A stretch of DNA of 64,000 nt from DATACQ01 sp036555515 (GCA_036555515.1 DATBLC010000185.1:43112-107111), one strand, 5' to 3'. Counted from the stretch's first letter, positions 41,953 to 51,467 are shown. Numbers and translations are program-made. Notes: a model not told the origin generated them from the letters alone.

Positions 41953-42726
41953 ATGATTTTGCGGCAAACAAAGAGCTGGTTCGCGCTACTGTTCATAGGC
42001 TTATCCGCGGCTTCCGTTCAGGCGGCGCAGGAATCCGGCAATCAAGCGCCGCGCCGCTTTGCGTCGTCAAGAGCTGATTCGAGAACCAACGGTGAGCTAG
42101 CGCGGCTGCGGATGGACGCGATTGCCAAGATGAAAGAATCGCGCGCCAGGTACGAGCAGCTCTTGAGCATCTACGAAGAGGAAAAAAAGCGATTGAGTGA
42201 AGATTTCGAGAAGCGAAAGGAACTTTACCAACAGGGTTTGGTCGCCCGGGCCGAAGTGGTGCCCGTACAGCAGGCGCTTTTGGCCTCTATTCGCAATATC
42301 ATGGACGTCAAGCGCTGGATTTTGGAAGACGATATCGCCATCGCCGAAGTGACGCTGCGCGATGAGTTGCTTCGTTTGCCAGGACTGGCGCGCGGCGGCT
42401 ATAGCGAAGGCGGCGCGCTGATTCGCTTTAATGGCGGCGCATTATGGTCATTGGCGGAAGCGCCGAAGATCGAAAGCTTCTTTTCGGAAACATTTGGAAA
42501 GGCCTTGCCGGTGAGCGCCTTTGGCCAGTCACCGGCGCATGACCGCCTGCGCTTTGACCATCGCGATGCGATGGATGTGGCGCTCCATCCGGATAGCAGC
42601 GAAGGGCGCCATTTGATCTCTCATCTCCGTCAATTGGGTATTCCATTCATCGCCTTTCGCAGTAGCGTACCCGGTGCGTCCACCGGCGCACATATTCATA
42701 TCGGCAGACCATCGGTGCGCAACTGA
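41953..42726 (+). CDS. Exported coiled-coil protein with HxH-containing C-terminal domain
   Basis: A 257-residue protein with a signal peptide (MILRQTKSWFALLFIGLSAA...A) starting at the ATG at 41953. Residues 45-130 are a charged coiled coil (ESRARYEQLLSIYEEEKKRL, RKELYQQGLVARAEVVPVQQ) like the periplasmic helices of efflux proteins. The C-terminal 70 residues carry RLRFDHRDAMDVALHP and STGAHIHIGRPS. The His/Asp cluster and final HIH are reminiscent of zinc peptidases of the M15 type, but the exact M15 spacing (H-x6-D) is not met, so activity is uncertain. Confidence 0.7.
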   Translation: MILRQTKSWFALLFIGLSAASVQAAQESGNQAPRRFASSRADSRTNGELARLRMDAIAKMKESRARYEQLLSIYEEEKKRLSEDFEKRKELYQQGLVARAEVVPVQQALLASIRNIMDVKRWILEDDIAIAEVTLRDELLRLPGLARGGYSEGGALIRFNGGALWSLAEAPKIESFFSETFGKALPVSAFGQSPAHDRLRFDHRDAMDVALHPDSSEGRHLISHLRQLGIPFIAFRSSVPGASTGAHIHIGRPSVRN

Positions 42727-42805
42727 CGAGTCAGACCCGAGGCCTTTGCGACGGGCGCTGGCGCGCGCGTGGTCTTAGGATCCCTGATATCGGAGTTAAG
42801 AATCC

Positions 42806-43519
42806 ATGACTCAGCCCGCCACTCCATTGCCGGCCTCGACCGTTGTATTAGTCCGCGCCGACGAGGGTGGCGGCGTTGAAGTGTTCATGAACCGCCGGCC
42901 GGAAAATATGGCGACCTACGCGGGCATCTTCGTTTTTCCTGGCGGTTGCGTCGAAAACGATGACTTCTCACGGGAGATGCTGGCGCTAACCATTGGGTTA
43001 GCACCGGCCGAGGCGCGGGCAGCACTTGAGGCTGAACTGGAGGCGGAAGTCTGTTTGGGACATTGGGTGGCGGCAGTGCGTGAACTATTCGAAGAAGCTG
43101 GAATTCATTTTTTTGTCAGCTCGACTGCGCAGAGCCATGACGATGGAAATCTTATCCAACGACTAGCTGTCAAACGCCGGGCACTGCAGCAACGCGGTCT
43201 GAGTCTCTCCAGTCTCCTGGCTGACGAACAACTCGCCTGCGACCTCAGCCGGCTCAAATATTTTTACCACCGCATAACCCCCGAACACTATAAAATTCGC
43301 TTTGACACGCGGTTTTATCTCGCCGTGTTGCCCAAAGACCAGACACCGCTGGCGACATCAGAAGAAGTGGCGGAAAGTCTGTGGGTCGCGCCGCAAGCAG
43401 CGCTGGCAGAAACAGAATCGGGCAAATTTCCCATGATGCCCCCGACAATTGCCGTACTTCGTAATCTTGCCCTTTACCCGGCCTGGGGCGATCTTTGCGA
43501 AGCTTATCGGCTTTATTAA
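42806..43519 (+). CDS. NUDIX hydrolase (NUDT19-like)
   Basis: A 237-residue NUDIX-family pyrophosphatase. The conserved region has FPGGCVENDDFS and, after an insertion of about 40 residues, AAVRELFEEAGIHFF, which gives the RELxEEAG core of the Nudix box. A long insertion inside the box and C-terminal LATSEEVAESLWVAPQAAL are features of the NUDT7/NUDT19 CoA-diphosphatase-like group. The substrate could be CoA or an acyl-CoA. It is not visibly linked to its neighbours. Confidence 0.88.
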   Translation: MTQPATPLPASTVVLVRADEGGGVEVFMNRRPENMATYAGIFVFPGGCVENDDFSREMLALTIGLAPAEARAALEAELEAEVCLGHWVAAVRELFEEAGIHFFVSSTAQSHDDGNLIQRLAVKRRALQQRGLSLSSLLADEQLACDLSRLKYFYHRITPEHYKIRFDTRFYLAVLPKDQTPLATSEEVAESLWVAPQAALAETESGKFPMMPPTIAVLRNLALYPAWGDLCEAYRLY

Positions 43520-43834
43520 ATGGGAAAATCCCGGTGCGGTAAAAATATCCCATTAATTTCCCGACCCGGTCATGAAGCGCCATATAATTGACAGGCATGC
43601 TAAAAAATTGCCTCACCAGCGGCCCGAAAAGCGCGCAACACGGATGTCACAGCGGCAAACTACTGGGGCTTTGCCGGGTTGCAAAATCGATTGAAAATTA
43701 AATACATTAGACTGCATCGTGACGAAAAACAGGAGCGCCTCTCTAGGCGCTGACAGACCGCGTATCGGAGCACTTGCTGGAACGAATTGTGCATGAGGGA
43801 TTTAGAATTGAATATGATCTAAGAGTCGTGCAAT
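43520..43834. other. Intergenic region without a gene
   Basis: About 315 bases before the glycogen phosphorylase gene. The only feature I see is a small hairpin AGCGCC...GGCGCT near 43735-43751. No convincing promoter or RNA gene. Confidence 0.5.
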
Positions 43835-45667
43835 ATGGGCGAAAATTTTTCGATCCCCGACGAGTTAGTTTCGCCCGTGACCATCCCTAAGCCAATGTTC
43901 CAATCCTTTGAGGAACATAATCGTCTAAACACTTATACGGGTATTACGATGACTGACATTGATTCTGTAATTCGGACCATCGCCTACTTTACCATGGACA
44001 TCGCCATCGAGTCGGAAATTCCGACTTATAGCGGTGGCTTGGGAATCTTGGCCGGCGACATGATCCGTTCGGCGGCGGACCTTCGGGTCCCGATGGTCGC
44101 CCTCACGCTGCTTCACCGTAAGGGTTATTTCGAGCAGCGGCTCGATTTCCAGGGTAACCAGTCGGAAAGCCCTTCTCATTGGTCGCCGGAAGGCCGGCTC
44201 GAGTCCTTGCCCGCCCGAGCGTCCGTGTTAGTGGAAGGCCGGGAAGTAGGCCTTCGCGCCTGGCGCTACCCGATTCGCGGTGTCACGGGCCATACAGTCC
44301 CGCTGCTCTTCCTCGATTCCGATCTGGTAGAAAATGATCCCCGTGACCGAGCGATCACAGATCATCTTTACGGCGGCGACGAGCGATACCGCCTGTGCCA
44401 GGAAATCATCCTGGGTTTGGGTGGCGTCGCAATCTTGCGCGCCCTGGGCTACGCGAATCTACGCGTCTACCACATGAACGAAGGCCACTCGGCGTTGGTC
44501 ACTCTTGCCTTGCTCGAACAGGCCACGGCGGGTCAAGCCAGTCATCGATTCGATGAGGACCAATTGGAAACGGTGCGGCGGCAATGCGTATTTACCACGC
44601 ACACCCCGGTGCCTGCGGGCCATGACTGTTTCAGTTCGGAACTGGTAGAGCGGGTGCTCGGCGCGGAACGTGCCGGAGAACTCCGGCAGCTGAGGGTCAT
44701 GAATGGCGAACTCAACATGACCGAGCTGGCCTTGCAGCAATCCGGTTTCATCAACGGCGTCTCGTGGCGTCACCGAGAAGTTTCGCGCAACATGTTTCCG
44801 GGCCACCGCATAAGCGCCATTACCAACGGCGTTCACGCCGCAACCTGGACCTCCCCTCCGTTGCGTGCTTTATTTGACCGCGTCATTCCCGAGTGGCGGC
44901 GCGATAACTGTTATCTTCACTACGTCGTGGGCGTGCCACTTGCCAATATTCGTGCCGCTCACAGCGAAGCGAAAAGAGAGCTTTTGCAACAGGTGCGCTG
45001 GCTCACAGGAGTACAACTCGACGAGAAGGTTTTTACCCTAGGCTTTGGGCGCCGCGCAACCGGTTACAAGCGCGGTGATCTGCTGTTCACCGATCTGGAG
45101 CGACTGAAACGAATCGCCCGCGGCGCTGGGCCGCTGCAACTCATTTACGCCGGTAAGGCCCATCCGCGAGATCAATACGGCAAAGCGATCATCCGCCGCA
45201 TCTTCGAAGCCGCGGCTGCGCTGTCCGACACGGTGCGCGTCGTCTATTTGGAAAATTACGACATGAATTTGGGAAGGCTGCTCTGCGCCGGAGTCGACAC
45301 CTGGCTCAATACGCCGATGCGCCCGCAGGAAGCTTCCGGCACGAGCGGAATGAAAGCGGCGCTCAACGGCGTGCCAAGCCTCAGTGTTCTCGACGGCTGG
45401 TGGATCGAGGGCCACGTCGAGGGCGTTACCGGCTGGTCCATCGGCGACGCCAACGCGACCGAAAACGATTCTTCGTCCGAGGCGGCGTCGCTGTACGACA
45501 AATTGGAAAAAGTCATACTGCCGATGTTTTATAAGGAACCGGATAAATTTGCCGAAATCATGCGTTCAGCCATCGTCCTCAATGGCTCGTTCTTCAACAC
45601 GCAACGGATGATCGAACAGTATGTAAGAAACGCTTACGCGGGCGGCGGAGACGAGATCCCAAGATAA
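43835..45667 (+). CDS. glgP: Alpha-glucan phosphorylase (short type)
   Basis: A 610-residue phosphorylase of the short GlgP group (TIGR02094-like) that releases glucose-1-phosphate from glycogen or maltodextrin. Family blocks are IAYFTMDIAIESEIPTYSGG at the start, LRVYHMNEGHSALVTLALLE, TTHTPVPAGHDCF, GFGRRATGYKRGDLL and the C-terminal TPMRPQEASGTSGMKAALNG motif, followed by WWIEG. The last includes the SGMK region; the PLP lysine is the one in this segment. The first about 35 residues are not part of the family core; ATG 43949 is another possible start. Confidence 0.93.
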   Translation: MGENFSIPDELVSPVTIPKPMFQSFEEHNRLNTYTGITMTDIDSVIRTIAYFTMDIAIESEIPTYSGGLGILAGDMIRSAADLRVPMVALTLLHRKGYFEQRLDFQGNQSESPSHWSPEGRLESLPARASVLVEGREVGLRAWRYPIRGVTGHTVPLLFLDSDLVENDPRDRAITDHLYGGDERYRLCQEIILGLGGVAILRALGYANLRVYHMNEGHSALVTLALLEQATAGQASHRFDEDQLETVRRQCVFTTHTPVPAGHDCFSSELVERVLGAERAGELRQLRVMNGELNMTELALQQSGFINGVSWRHREVSRNMFPGHRISAITNGVHAATWTSPPLRALFDRVIPEWRRDNCYLHYVVGVPLANIRAAHSEAKRELLQQVRWLTGVQLDEKVFTLGFGRRATGYKRGDLLFTDLERLKRIARGAGPLQLIYAGKAHPRDQYGKAIIRRIFEAAAALSDTVRVVYLENYDMNLGRLLCAGVDTWLNTPMRPQEASGTSGMKAALNGVPSLSVLDGWWIEGHVEGVTGWSIGDANATENDSSSEAASLYDKLEKVILPMFYKEPDKFAEIMRSAIVLNGSFFNTQRMIEQYVRNAYAGGGDEIPR

Positions 45668-45668
45668 C

Positions 45669-46490
45669 TCAATTTGCCAAAGACGCCGCCCAATCCACAG
45701 CTTCGCGTAGTGCCGTAAAGTACGCATCACCGCCGACTAAATAAGTGTCGTTGTGGCCTGCGCCGACAATCGTGAAGAATTTTTTCGGTTCCGGCGCAGC
45801 CTCGAAAACTTTCCTGCCTTGGCCAAAAGGCACCACCTCGTCGCGGTCGCCATGCAACACCAGCAACGGGCTTTTGACGAGCCGCACCTTTTCCAGAGTG
45901 TTGAATCGAGTCGAGAGCAGTGGGCCGAGTGGCAAGAGCGGAAAAACCGCGCGCGCCATTTCCGCTACGGAGACGAACGGACTCTCAAGGATCAACGCCA
46001 AGCTGTCGACATGCATGGCCATTTCGGCCGCCACGGCCGCGCCTAAGGAACGGCCAAAGAGAACCAATTGTTGCGGTTGCACCTTATAGCGCTGGCGCAA
46101 AAAATCGATTGCCGCGCTGCCGTCAAGGTAAGTGCCCGCCTCAGAAATCTTGCCGTCGCTGCGGCCGTAGCCCCGGTAGTCGAAAATAAAAACGTTGATC
46201 TTCATCTTGTCGTGCATCAGCCTGAGGTTTTGCACACGGTGGCTGATGTTGCCGGCGTTGCCATGAAACCAGAGCAGGGTACTCTTAGCGTTGGGATAGG
46301 GAACGAACCAGCCGTTGAGGCGAACACCATCACGGGCCGTGAAATAAACGTCGTCGAAGTCGAGACCGACGTCGCGTGGCGTTTGGTGAATCGTCTTGTC
46401 CGGGTGAAAAATCAGCTGTTCCTCCATCGGGCAGGCGCAGAGTAAAAACGGCATGAACACAAGCAGGAGGCCACGCGAAACATTTCTCAT
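45669..46490 (-). CDS. Alpha/beta hydrolase lipoprotein (BEM46/ABHD17-like)
   Basis: A 273-residue hydrolase with a lipoprotein signal (MRNVSRGLLLVFMPFLLCAC). The alpha/beta fold shows WFHGNAGNISHR (oxyanion region), FIFDYRGYGRSDG, the nucleophile elbow FGRSLGAAVA, the acid in VLHGDRDEVVPFGQG and the histidine in VGAGHNDTY. The BEM46/YfhR group are membrane-linked esterases or thioesterases. The ATG at 46490 gives a proper signal peptide; a start 27 bases upstream is less likely. It converges on glgP, with one base between the genes. Confidence 0.9.
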   Translation of the reverse strand: MRNVSRGLLLVFMPFLLCACPMEEQLIFHPDKTIHQTPRDVGLDFDDVYFTARDGVRLNGWFVPYPNAKSTLLWFHGNAGNISHRVQNLRLMHDKMKINVFIFDYRGYGRSDGKISEAGTYLDGSAAIDFLRQRYKVQPQQLVLFGRSLGAAVAAEMAMHVDSLALILESPFVSVAEMARAVFPLLPLGPLLSTRFNTLEKVRLVKSPLLVLHGDRDEVVPFGQGRKVFEAAPEPKKFFTIVGAGHNDTYLVGGDAYFTALREAVDWAASLAN

Positions 46491-46580
46491 CACAGGCACA
46501 GCTAAGATGAGCAACATCGCGGAAAGATCACAGCCAGCGAACCACCACGCTGCTGTGGTCCGCGAGCGAGGGTGGTAAGT

Positions 46581-47102
46581 TTAGTGTTTGTGCTCGCCGC
46601 GAAGCTTCCATTCCAAACCGTCGATGATGCATTCAACACAGGCTTGTAGGATGTCCGCGGCGACGCCGACGGTGCCCCAACTGTCCTTGCCGTCGGAGAA
46701 AATCGCCAGCACCCGCACCAGCGCTTCCGCCCCTTTGCCCTCATCGTCGCGCAGGACGCCGCCGTGATGCAATAACCGGACGTCGAACTCTTCCAGGCGC
46801 ACGTCCGAAAGTTGCGGGTAGTGTTTTTCGAGAACTTTTCGCATGGCGCTATCGACGGCGTGCACCGGTCCATTGCCGGTTGCCGCAACCAGTTCCTGTT
46901 CGCCGAAGATCTCGATCAGGACAGTTGCTTCCGTGCAGGTTCGGTACGGCGTTGGAGATTGGAAATCCACCTGGTCGTCGATCTTGCAGCGCAGGACTTT
47001 GAAAGGATTAAGATAGTCTTGGCGGCTGCGGATCGTCATCAACTCGAACGACGCCCAAGCGCCATCGAGGCGAAAAAACTCCTCCTTTAGGTGTCCTGGC
47101 AT
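46581..47102 (-). CDS. Stand-alone LeuA/CimA C-terminal regulatory domain protein
   Basis: A 173-residue protein that consists only of the C-terminal allosteric (LeuA_dimer) domain of isopropylmalate/citramalate synthases: WASFELMTIRSRQDYLNPFK, CTEATVLIEIFGEQELVAAT, GNGPVHAVDSAMRKVLEKHY and SWGTVGVAADILQACVECII. The catalytic TIM barrel is missing. GGAGG before ATG 47102 shows it has its own translation start, and no barrel coding sequence lies upstream. It may bind leucine or isoleucine and act on a synthase encoded elsewhere, or it may be a relic that is still expressed. Confidence 0.85.
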   Translation of the reverse strand: MPGHLKEEFFRLDGAWASFELMTIRSRQDYLNPFKVLRCKIDDQVDFQSPTPYRTCTEATVLIEIFGEQELVAATGNGPVHAVDSAMRKVLEKHYPQLSDVRLEEFDVRLLHHGGVLRDDEGKGAEALVRVLAIFSDGKDSWGTVGVAADILQACVECIIDGLEWKLRGEHKH

Positions 47103-47253
47103 AACTTCCTCCGGCTTTTACGCTGTTTTGACTTGGTCCATTATAGCTTTCCGGCCGAAAATGGCTAGGTTACCGTACCTCCCCTAGGGTCTTATCCACA
47201 CCATTTCGGAAATTCGCCTTTTCATAAAAATTCGACTCTGGTAAAATTATCTC

Positions 47254-47823
47254 ATGGAAACGAGAGCAGGGGATAACAAACTTAAAGGCTTTTTCCTGAA
47301 CGTGGTGCGCCAAAGCTTCTGGCAATTGGGAATAAACGATGCAATGGTCGCGAATTACGTGGCGGACGTATTAACGGAATTCGCCCGAACCGACAATCTA
47401 TACCGAATCCGCGGCCAGCGCGGGCGCAAAGTTGACAGCGTGGTGGAAATGCTTGCGGCAAGTGCGGATGAGCCGGCAGACCAAGACGCCATTCTCACCG
47501 AGCGCTCGCGGCGCAAATATGTCGGCGATTACGCCCTGTTCATGAGCGGCATATTTCGCAACCACATCACGCGTCAAGGCTGCCTCAGCTATTACATCGA
47601 AGAGGGAAGCCGGTCCTATTGGACCGTCTCGGAGCTCGACGTATCCCTCTACCGCACCGGGTTCATTCTTTTTCAAGAACTATCAAAGAAGTTTGAATAC
47701 TACTCCGGAGCGCTGGATTACACGCGCAAGGCGTATTTTGCCGCGGATCCGGGAGAAGATCCCTTCGCTGGATTTCTCCGCCAAATTGAAGGCTGGGCCA
47801 AGATCAATATCAGGCCGAACTGA
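47254..47823 (+). CDS. Conserved hypothetical protein
   Basis: A 189-residue soluble protein with no signal peptide and predicted mostly helical: LKGFFLNVVRQSFWQLGIND, VANYVADVLTEFARTDNLYR, RSRRKYVGDYALFMSGIFR, FILFQELSKKFEYYSGALDY. I recall similar unnamed proteins in Deltaproteobacteria but cannot name a function. It heads a group with mltG, a Gln/Lys-rich membrane protein and a MoxR ATPase, which suggests envelope work. Confidence 0.72.
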   Translation: METRAGDNKLKGFFLNVVRQSFWQLGINDAMVANYVADVLTEFARTDNLYRIRGQRGRKVDSVVEMLAASADEPADQDAILTERSRRKYVGDYALFMSGIFRNHITRQGCLSYYIEEGSRSYWTVSELDVSLYRTGFILFQELSKKFEYYSGALDYTRKAYFAADPGEDPFAGFLRQIEGWAKINIRPN

Positions 47824-47878
47824 CGCGGTTGGGGCTGGATTAACAATCGTTGGCCCATACCTCTATATCCTTTCCACC

Positions 47879-48913
47879 GTGAAGCCCATACTTGCCACTG
47901 TGCTCATGATTGCCGCCTCGGCCGTGTTGGCCGTGATATTCATCGCTGTGTATATTTTTAATAACCATCCGGGCGGTAACCCGCCGGTCGCGGAGATCCG
48001 CGTCGAACAGGGCGATTCGCTGGCCGTGGTTGCGCGCAAATTACGCGCGGAAAAGCTCATCGCCAACGAGCGGCTGTTCTTGCTCTGGGCACGTTTGAAG
48101 CGCGTAGAAACAAAAATCCACCTCGGCCTTTACCGCTTCGAAGCGCCCGTGCCGGCGCGGGAGATTTTGGAGAGGCTCGCGACGGGCAAGGGAATGTTCC
48201 ATAAGATCACGATTCCCGAAGGTCTGACGGTTAAGGAAATCGCCATGTTGTTGGAGAGGATGCAGATTGCCGACCGCGAAAAGTTTCTTGCCGAAGCGTC
48301 CGCCCCGGAGGTGTTGGCGGCTTTGAAATTGCCCAATAGAGGGATCGAAGGTTATTTGTTTCCGAGTACCTATTATTTCACGCCGTCAACGCCCGAAAAA
48401 AATATCGTCCTCACCATGGCCGAGCAATTTCGCAAGGTATCCGGACCGGTCCTCGAGCGAGCCAATGGCGCCCGCGGGCTCACACCCCATGAATTAATCA
48501 CATTGGCTTCGATAATCGAGAAAGAAACAGGGCTCGAGTCGGAGCGTTCGTTGATATCAGCCGTGTTTCACAACCGTCTAAAGCTGAACATGCCGCTGCA
48601 AAGCGATCCCACGGTAATTTACGGGCTCAAAGATTTTCAGGGCAACCTGACCCGCCAGAGCCTCCAAGACCCCAATCCGTACAATACCTACCGCGTACCG
48701 GGCCTGCCGCCGGGGCCAATTTGCAATCCCGGTTTATCATCCATAAAGGCGGCGTTGGAGCCCGCCGACGTGCCGTATCTTTACTTCGTTTCTAAAAACG
48801 ACGGCTCACACCATTTCTCCGAGAGCCTGGAGGCGCATAACCAGGCGGTGAAAACCTTCCAGCCGGTCGCGCCGCCCACGCCAAGAAAGAAAACCTTTGC
48901 GCGTTGGCGCTGA
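47879..48913 (+). CDS. mltG: Endolytic murein transglycosylase
   Basis: A 344-residue inner-membrane-anchored enzyme that cuts nascent glycan strands (YceG family). One N-terminal transmembrane helix (residues 5-27) is followed by a LysM-like region with VEQGDSLAVVARKLRAEKLI and the YceG domain: GIEGYLFPSTYYF, LITLASIIEKETGLESER with the catalytic glutamate, VFHNRLKLNMPLQSDPTVIY and YNTYRVPGLPPGPICNPG. The GTG at 47879 gives a start MKPIL and lacks a ribosome binding site. Longer forms from 47693 would run through the preceding gene and are unlikely. Confidence 0.92.
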   Translation: MKPILATVLMIAASAVLAVIFIAVYIFNNHPGGNPPVAEIRVEQGDSLAVVARKLRAEKLIANERLFLLWARLKRVETKIHLGLYRFEAPVPAREILERLATGKGMFHKITIPEGLTVKEIAMLLERMQIADREKFLAEASAPEVLAALKLPNRGIEGYLFPSTYYFTPSTPEKNIVLTMAEQFRKVSGPVLERANGARGLTPHELITLASIIEKETGLESERSLISAVFHNRLKLNMPLQSDPTVIYGLKDFQGNLTRQSLQDPNPYNTYRVPGLPPGPICNPGLSSIKAALEPADVPYLYFVSKNDGSHHFSESLEAHNQAVKTFQPVAPPTPRKKTFARWR

Positions 48914-48957
48914 CGCCGCATTTGAGCACTTGCGACGGCATGTTATAGTTGAACGCC

Positions 48958-50343
48958 ATGGAGGCAGTAAAAGAAACGTCGCAGCGCCACAGACCGGAAC
49001 AGTTGATTCACGGCGTGGTTAGAAAACTCACGCAACACGCCCTTTTGGACGCACTTCTAGCTTTCGTGCCGCCGCTGGCCGCGGTCCTTTATTGTTTATT
49101 TTATCTCTATAGTAACTTATGGATCAGTCCGGTAGTAACTGTGGTTTTGGGGGTTGCGGCGCTGGCCGCGGGCGCTGTAGCAATCACCATCCGCTACCGG
49201 CCAAAAATTCCCTCGGCCCCTATCGCGGCGCGCTTGATCGACGACCGCGCCGGAGCGGAAGACCGTTTCCTCACATTGGCGACCTTGCCACCATCGCCTG
49301 CGGCCGCGTCTTTGATGTCTCGGCTGCGCGCGGAGGCGGCCGGACTGCAAGCCCGGGTCGCGATCAGGCATGAGTTTCCCTACCGGATTAAACGTCATAT
49401 TTACGCGTCATGGCTGATTTCGCTGGCCGCCGCATTGCTGTTTCAGCTCCTTCTGCCGTTGGCTCATTCGACCCTCTATCCACAGCCCGCCCACGAGCGG
49501 TTGCGCGACTTGACGCAACGCATGGCGCAGCGGCCAAATCTGCGAGAAACAGCGCTCTCACTGCATAACCTTGCGGCCAAGCTCGAAGATCCCAAGCTGT
49601 CGTCCGATGAAAAACAGCGCATGGTCGAGGAAGAGCGCAAGAAGATAGGGGAACAGCAGAAAAAACAAACTCAGGAACAAGACCGTGACCTATTGAATCA
49701 GGCGGCCGGCACGCTTGAGGGTATTGAGCAGCAGTCCGGCGGCGCACAGCGCAAGAAGGATCAGGCAGGCAGCGCGGGCGGAATTCAAAGCAACCTGCCG
49801 CAGCAGGGCCAGGGAGAAGGAAAGCAGAGCGACGGCAGCGGCGGTGACAGCAAGGGGGCGCTTAACACCCAATTGACCAACGAAATGCAACAAGGGAAAA
49901 TGACGCGGGGAAATCCAAATGAGCAGGGCAAGGAAAAGAACCCGGGCGAAAAGAACAGCGCCGTGGGAAATCAGCTGGACCCGAACAATGCCGGTAAGGA
50001 CGAGAGTAAAGAACGCTCCGACAAGACAGAAGGCGGCAAGGATGAGAGGACGGGGCGCAGCAAAGCGTCTGAAGAAGTACCTCACGGCGCCCCGCCGGCA
50101 GAACGTTTTCACAAACCCGGTGAGGGCGATCAGGGTATCAAGGGCGTGGGTTATGTGGCGGTACAGTTGCCAGAAGAACTCGTGGCGGAAGGCAAAGGCG
50201 GTGGCCAGAAGAAGCTCTCGAAGGGCGGTAAATCCGCGAGTTCTCAGGTTCCCGTAAGTAACGTTCCCTTGCCGAGGCACATGCCCGACGCGCCAGCCGA
50301 AAGGCAACAAATGCCGCTGGAATACCGCGGCATTATTCGTTGA
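48958..50343 (+). CDS. Membrane protein with long Gln/Gly/Lys-rich region, partner of MoxR
   Basis: A 461-residue protein. Three transmembrane helices lie in residues 25-170: LLDALLAFVPPLAAVLYCLF, VVTVVLGVAALAAGAVAITI and ASWLISLAAALLFQLLLPLA. After a basic/acidic coiled region (DEKQRMVEEERKKIGEQQKK) comes a long, low-complexity tail rich in Gln, Gly, Lys and Glu, similar to Ala-poor DUF4175-like proteins next to MoxR genes. The end is MPLEYRGIIR. It lies 16 bases before moxR, a common pairing, so the ATPase probably acts on it or on a linked complex. The ATG at 48958 is chosen. Confidence 0.75.
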   Translation: MEAVKETSQRHRPEQLIHGVVRKLTQHALLDALLAFVPPLAAVLYCLFYLYSNLWISPVVTVVLGVAALAAGAVAITIRYRPKIPSAPIAARLIDDRAGAEDRFLTLATLPPSPAAASLMSRLRAEAAGLQARVAIRHEFPYRIKRHIYASWLISLAAALLFQLLLPLAHSTLYPQPAHERLRDLTQRMAQRPNLRETALSLHNLAAKLEDPKLSSDEKQRMVEEERKKIGEQQKKQTQEQDRDLLNQAAGTLEGIEQQSGGAQRKKDQAGSAGGIQSNLPQQGQGEGKQSDGSGGDSKGALNTQLTNEMQQGKMTRGNPNEQGKEKNPGEKNSAVGNQLDPNNAGKDESKERSDKTEGGKDERTGRSKASEEVPHGAPPAERFHKPGEGDQGIKGVGYVAVQLPEELVAEGKGGGQKKLSKGGKSASSQVPVSNVPLPRHMPDAPAERQQMPLEYRGIIR

Positions 50344-50359
50344 TGAATAAAGGGGTGTG

Positions 50360-51346
50360 ATGGAGCCGGAGAAGTTTCAGGATACCTTCAGGCGCATCGA
50401 AGCCGAAATAGGCAAGGTTATCGTCGGCCACGACGACGCCATTCGAAAAGTGTTGATCGCCTTTTTCGCCGGCGGCCACGTGCTTTTGGAAGGCGTGCCG
50501 GGACTAGGCAAGACGCTGCTCGTGAAGGCTTTTAGCGTTGCCATCGGCATGTCTTTCAAGCGCATCCAGTTTACGCCGGATCTGATGCCGTCTGACATTG
50601 TCGGCACGGAAGTGCTCGCGGAGACCGGCGGACGCAGGGAATTTCAATTTAAAAGGGGCCCGGTATTCGCCCATGTCGTGCTGGCAGACGAAATTAACCG
50701 GGCCACGCCCAAGACTCAGTCGGCGGTGCTGGAAGCGATGGAGGAAAAGCAGGTGACCGTTTTCGGCGAATCGCACCTGCTCGAGTCGCCCTTCATGGTA
50801 ATGGCGACGCAAAACCCCATCGAGCTCGAGGGTACTTACCCGCTGCCCGAAGCGCAATTGGACCGGTTCTTTTTCAAGCTCCTGGTAGCGCCGCCCACGC
50901 AGGCAGAGCTGCGCGAAATCCTCAAGCGCACCACCGGCACGGAAAGCAGTGAAACAAAGAGGGTTTTGTCAGAAGACGGCGGCCGGCACATCAATGAAAT
51001 GAAACAACTGTTGCGCCACGTACTGATCGCGCCGCCCATTGAAGACTATGTGGTGCGGCTTGTCCACGGCACCCAACCTGCAGCCCAAAACGGCGCCGCG
51101 GCGCCGGCGTCAGTAAAAAATTACCTGCGCTTAGGCGCAAGCCCGCGCGGCGCGCAGTCAGTAATACTCGGCGCCAAAGGCAATGCCCTTGCCGAGGGCC
51201 GGGTTCACGTCAGCTATGACGATGTGGAAAAAGTGCTCTACCCGGCCCTGCGCCACCGCATCATTCTCAATTTTCAAGCCGAAGCGGAAAATGTCAGCGC
51301 GGACCAGATCATCGCCGAGGTCGTAAAGCAGGTGCCGCGCACCTAA
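50360..51346 (+). CDS. MoxR family AAA+ ATPase
   Basis: A 328-residue AAA+ chaperone of the MoxR group. Walker A is GVPGLGKTLL, Walker B is HVVLADEINRATPKTQ, sensor 1 is MATQNPIELEG, and the lid has RLGASPRGAQSVILGAKGNA. MoxR ATPases mature or activate envelope or metal-containing proteins together with vWA-domain partners; no vWA partner is visible here. The ATG at 50360 follows AAAGGGG. It belongs with the membrane protein immediately upstream. Confidence 0.94.
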   Translation: MEPEKFQDTFRRIEAEIGKVIVGHDDAIRKVLIAFFAGGHVLLEGVPGLGKTLLVKAFSVAIGMSFKRIQFTPDLMPSDIVGTEVLAETGGRREFQFKRGPVFAHVVLADEINRATPKTQSAVLEAMEEKQVTVFGESHLLESPFMVMATQNPIELEGTYPLPEAQLDRFFFKLLVAPPTQAELREILKRTTGTESSETKRVLSEDGGRHINEMKQLLRHVLIAPPIEDYVVRLVHGTQPAAQNGAAAPASVKNYLRLGASPRGAQSVILGAKGNALAEGRVHVSYDDVEKVLYPALRHRIILNFQAEAENVSADQIIAEVVKQVPRT

Positions 51347-51388
51347 AGTCATCTTTCTCCTGCTCCCGAACAAAGTCGAAGGCAAGCT

Positions 51389-51447
51389 GTTTAACTCGTT
51401 CAAAACGTTTTTTGAACGATGGACCTATTTGAACGAATTGAACACCT
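51389..51447. repeat. GTTCAA palindromic repeat, type A
   Basis: GTTCAAAACGTTTTTTGAAC (51398-51417) followed by CTATTTGAACGAATTGAAC. It is the same arrangement as at 27599. It lies between convergent genes and may work as a terminator hairpin. Confidence 0.7.
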
Positions 51448-51467
51448 GAATAAATGGCGTAGCGACG

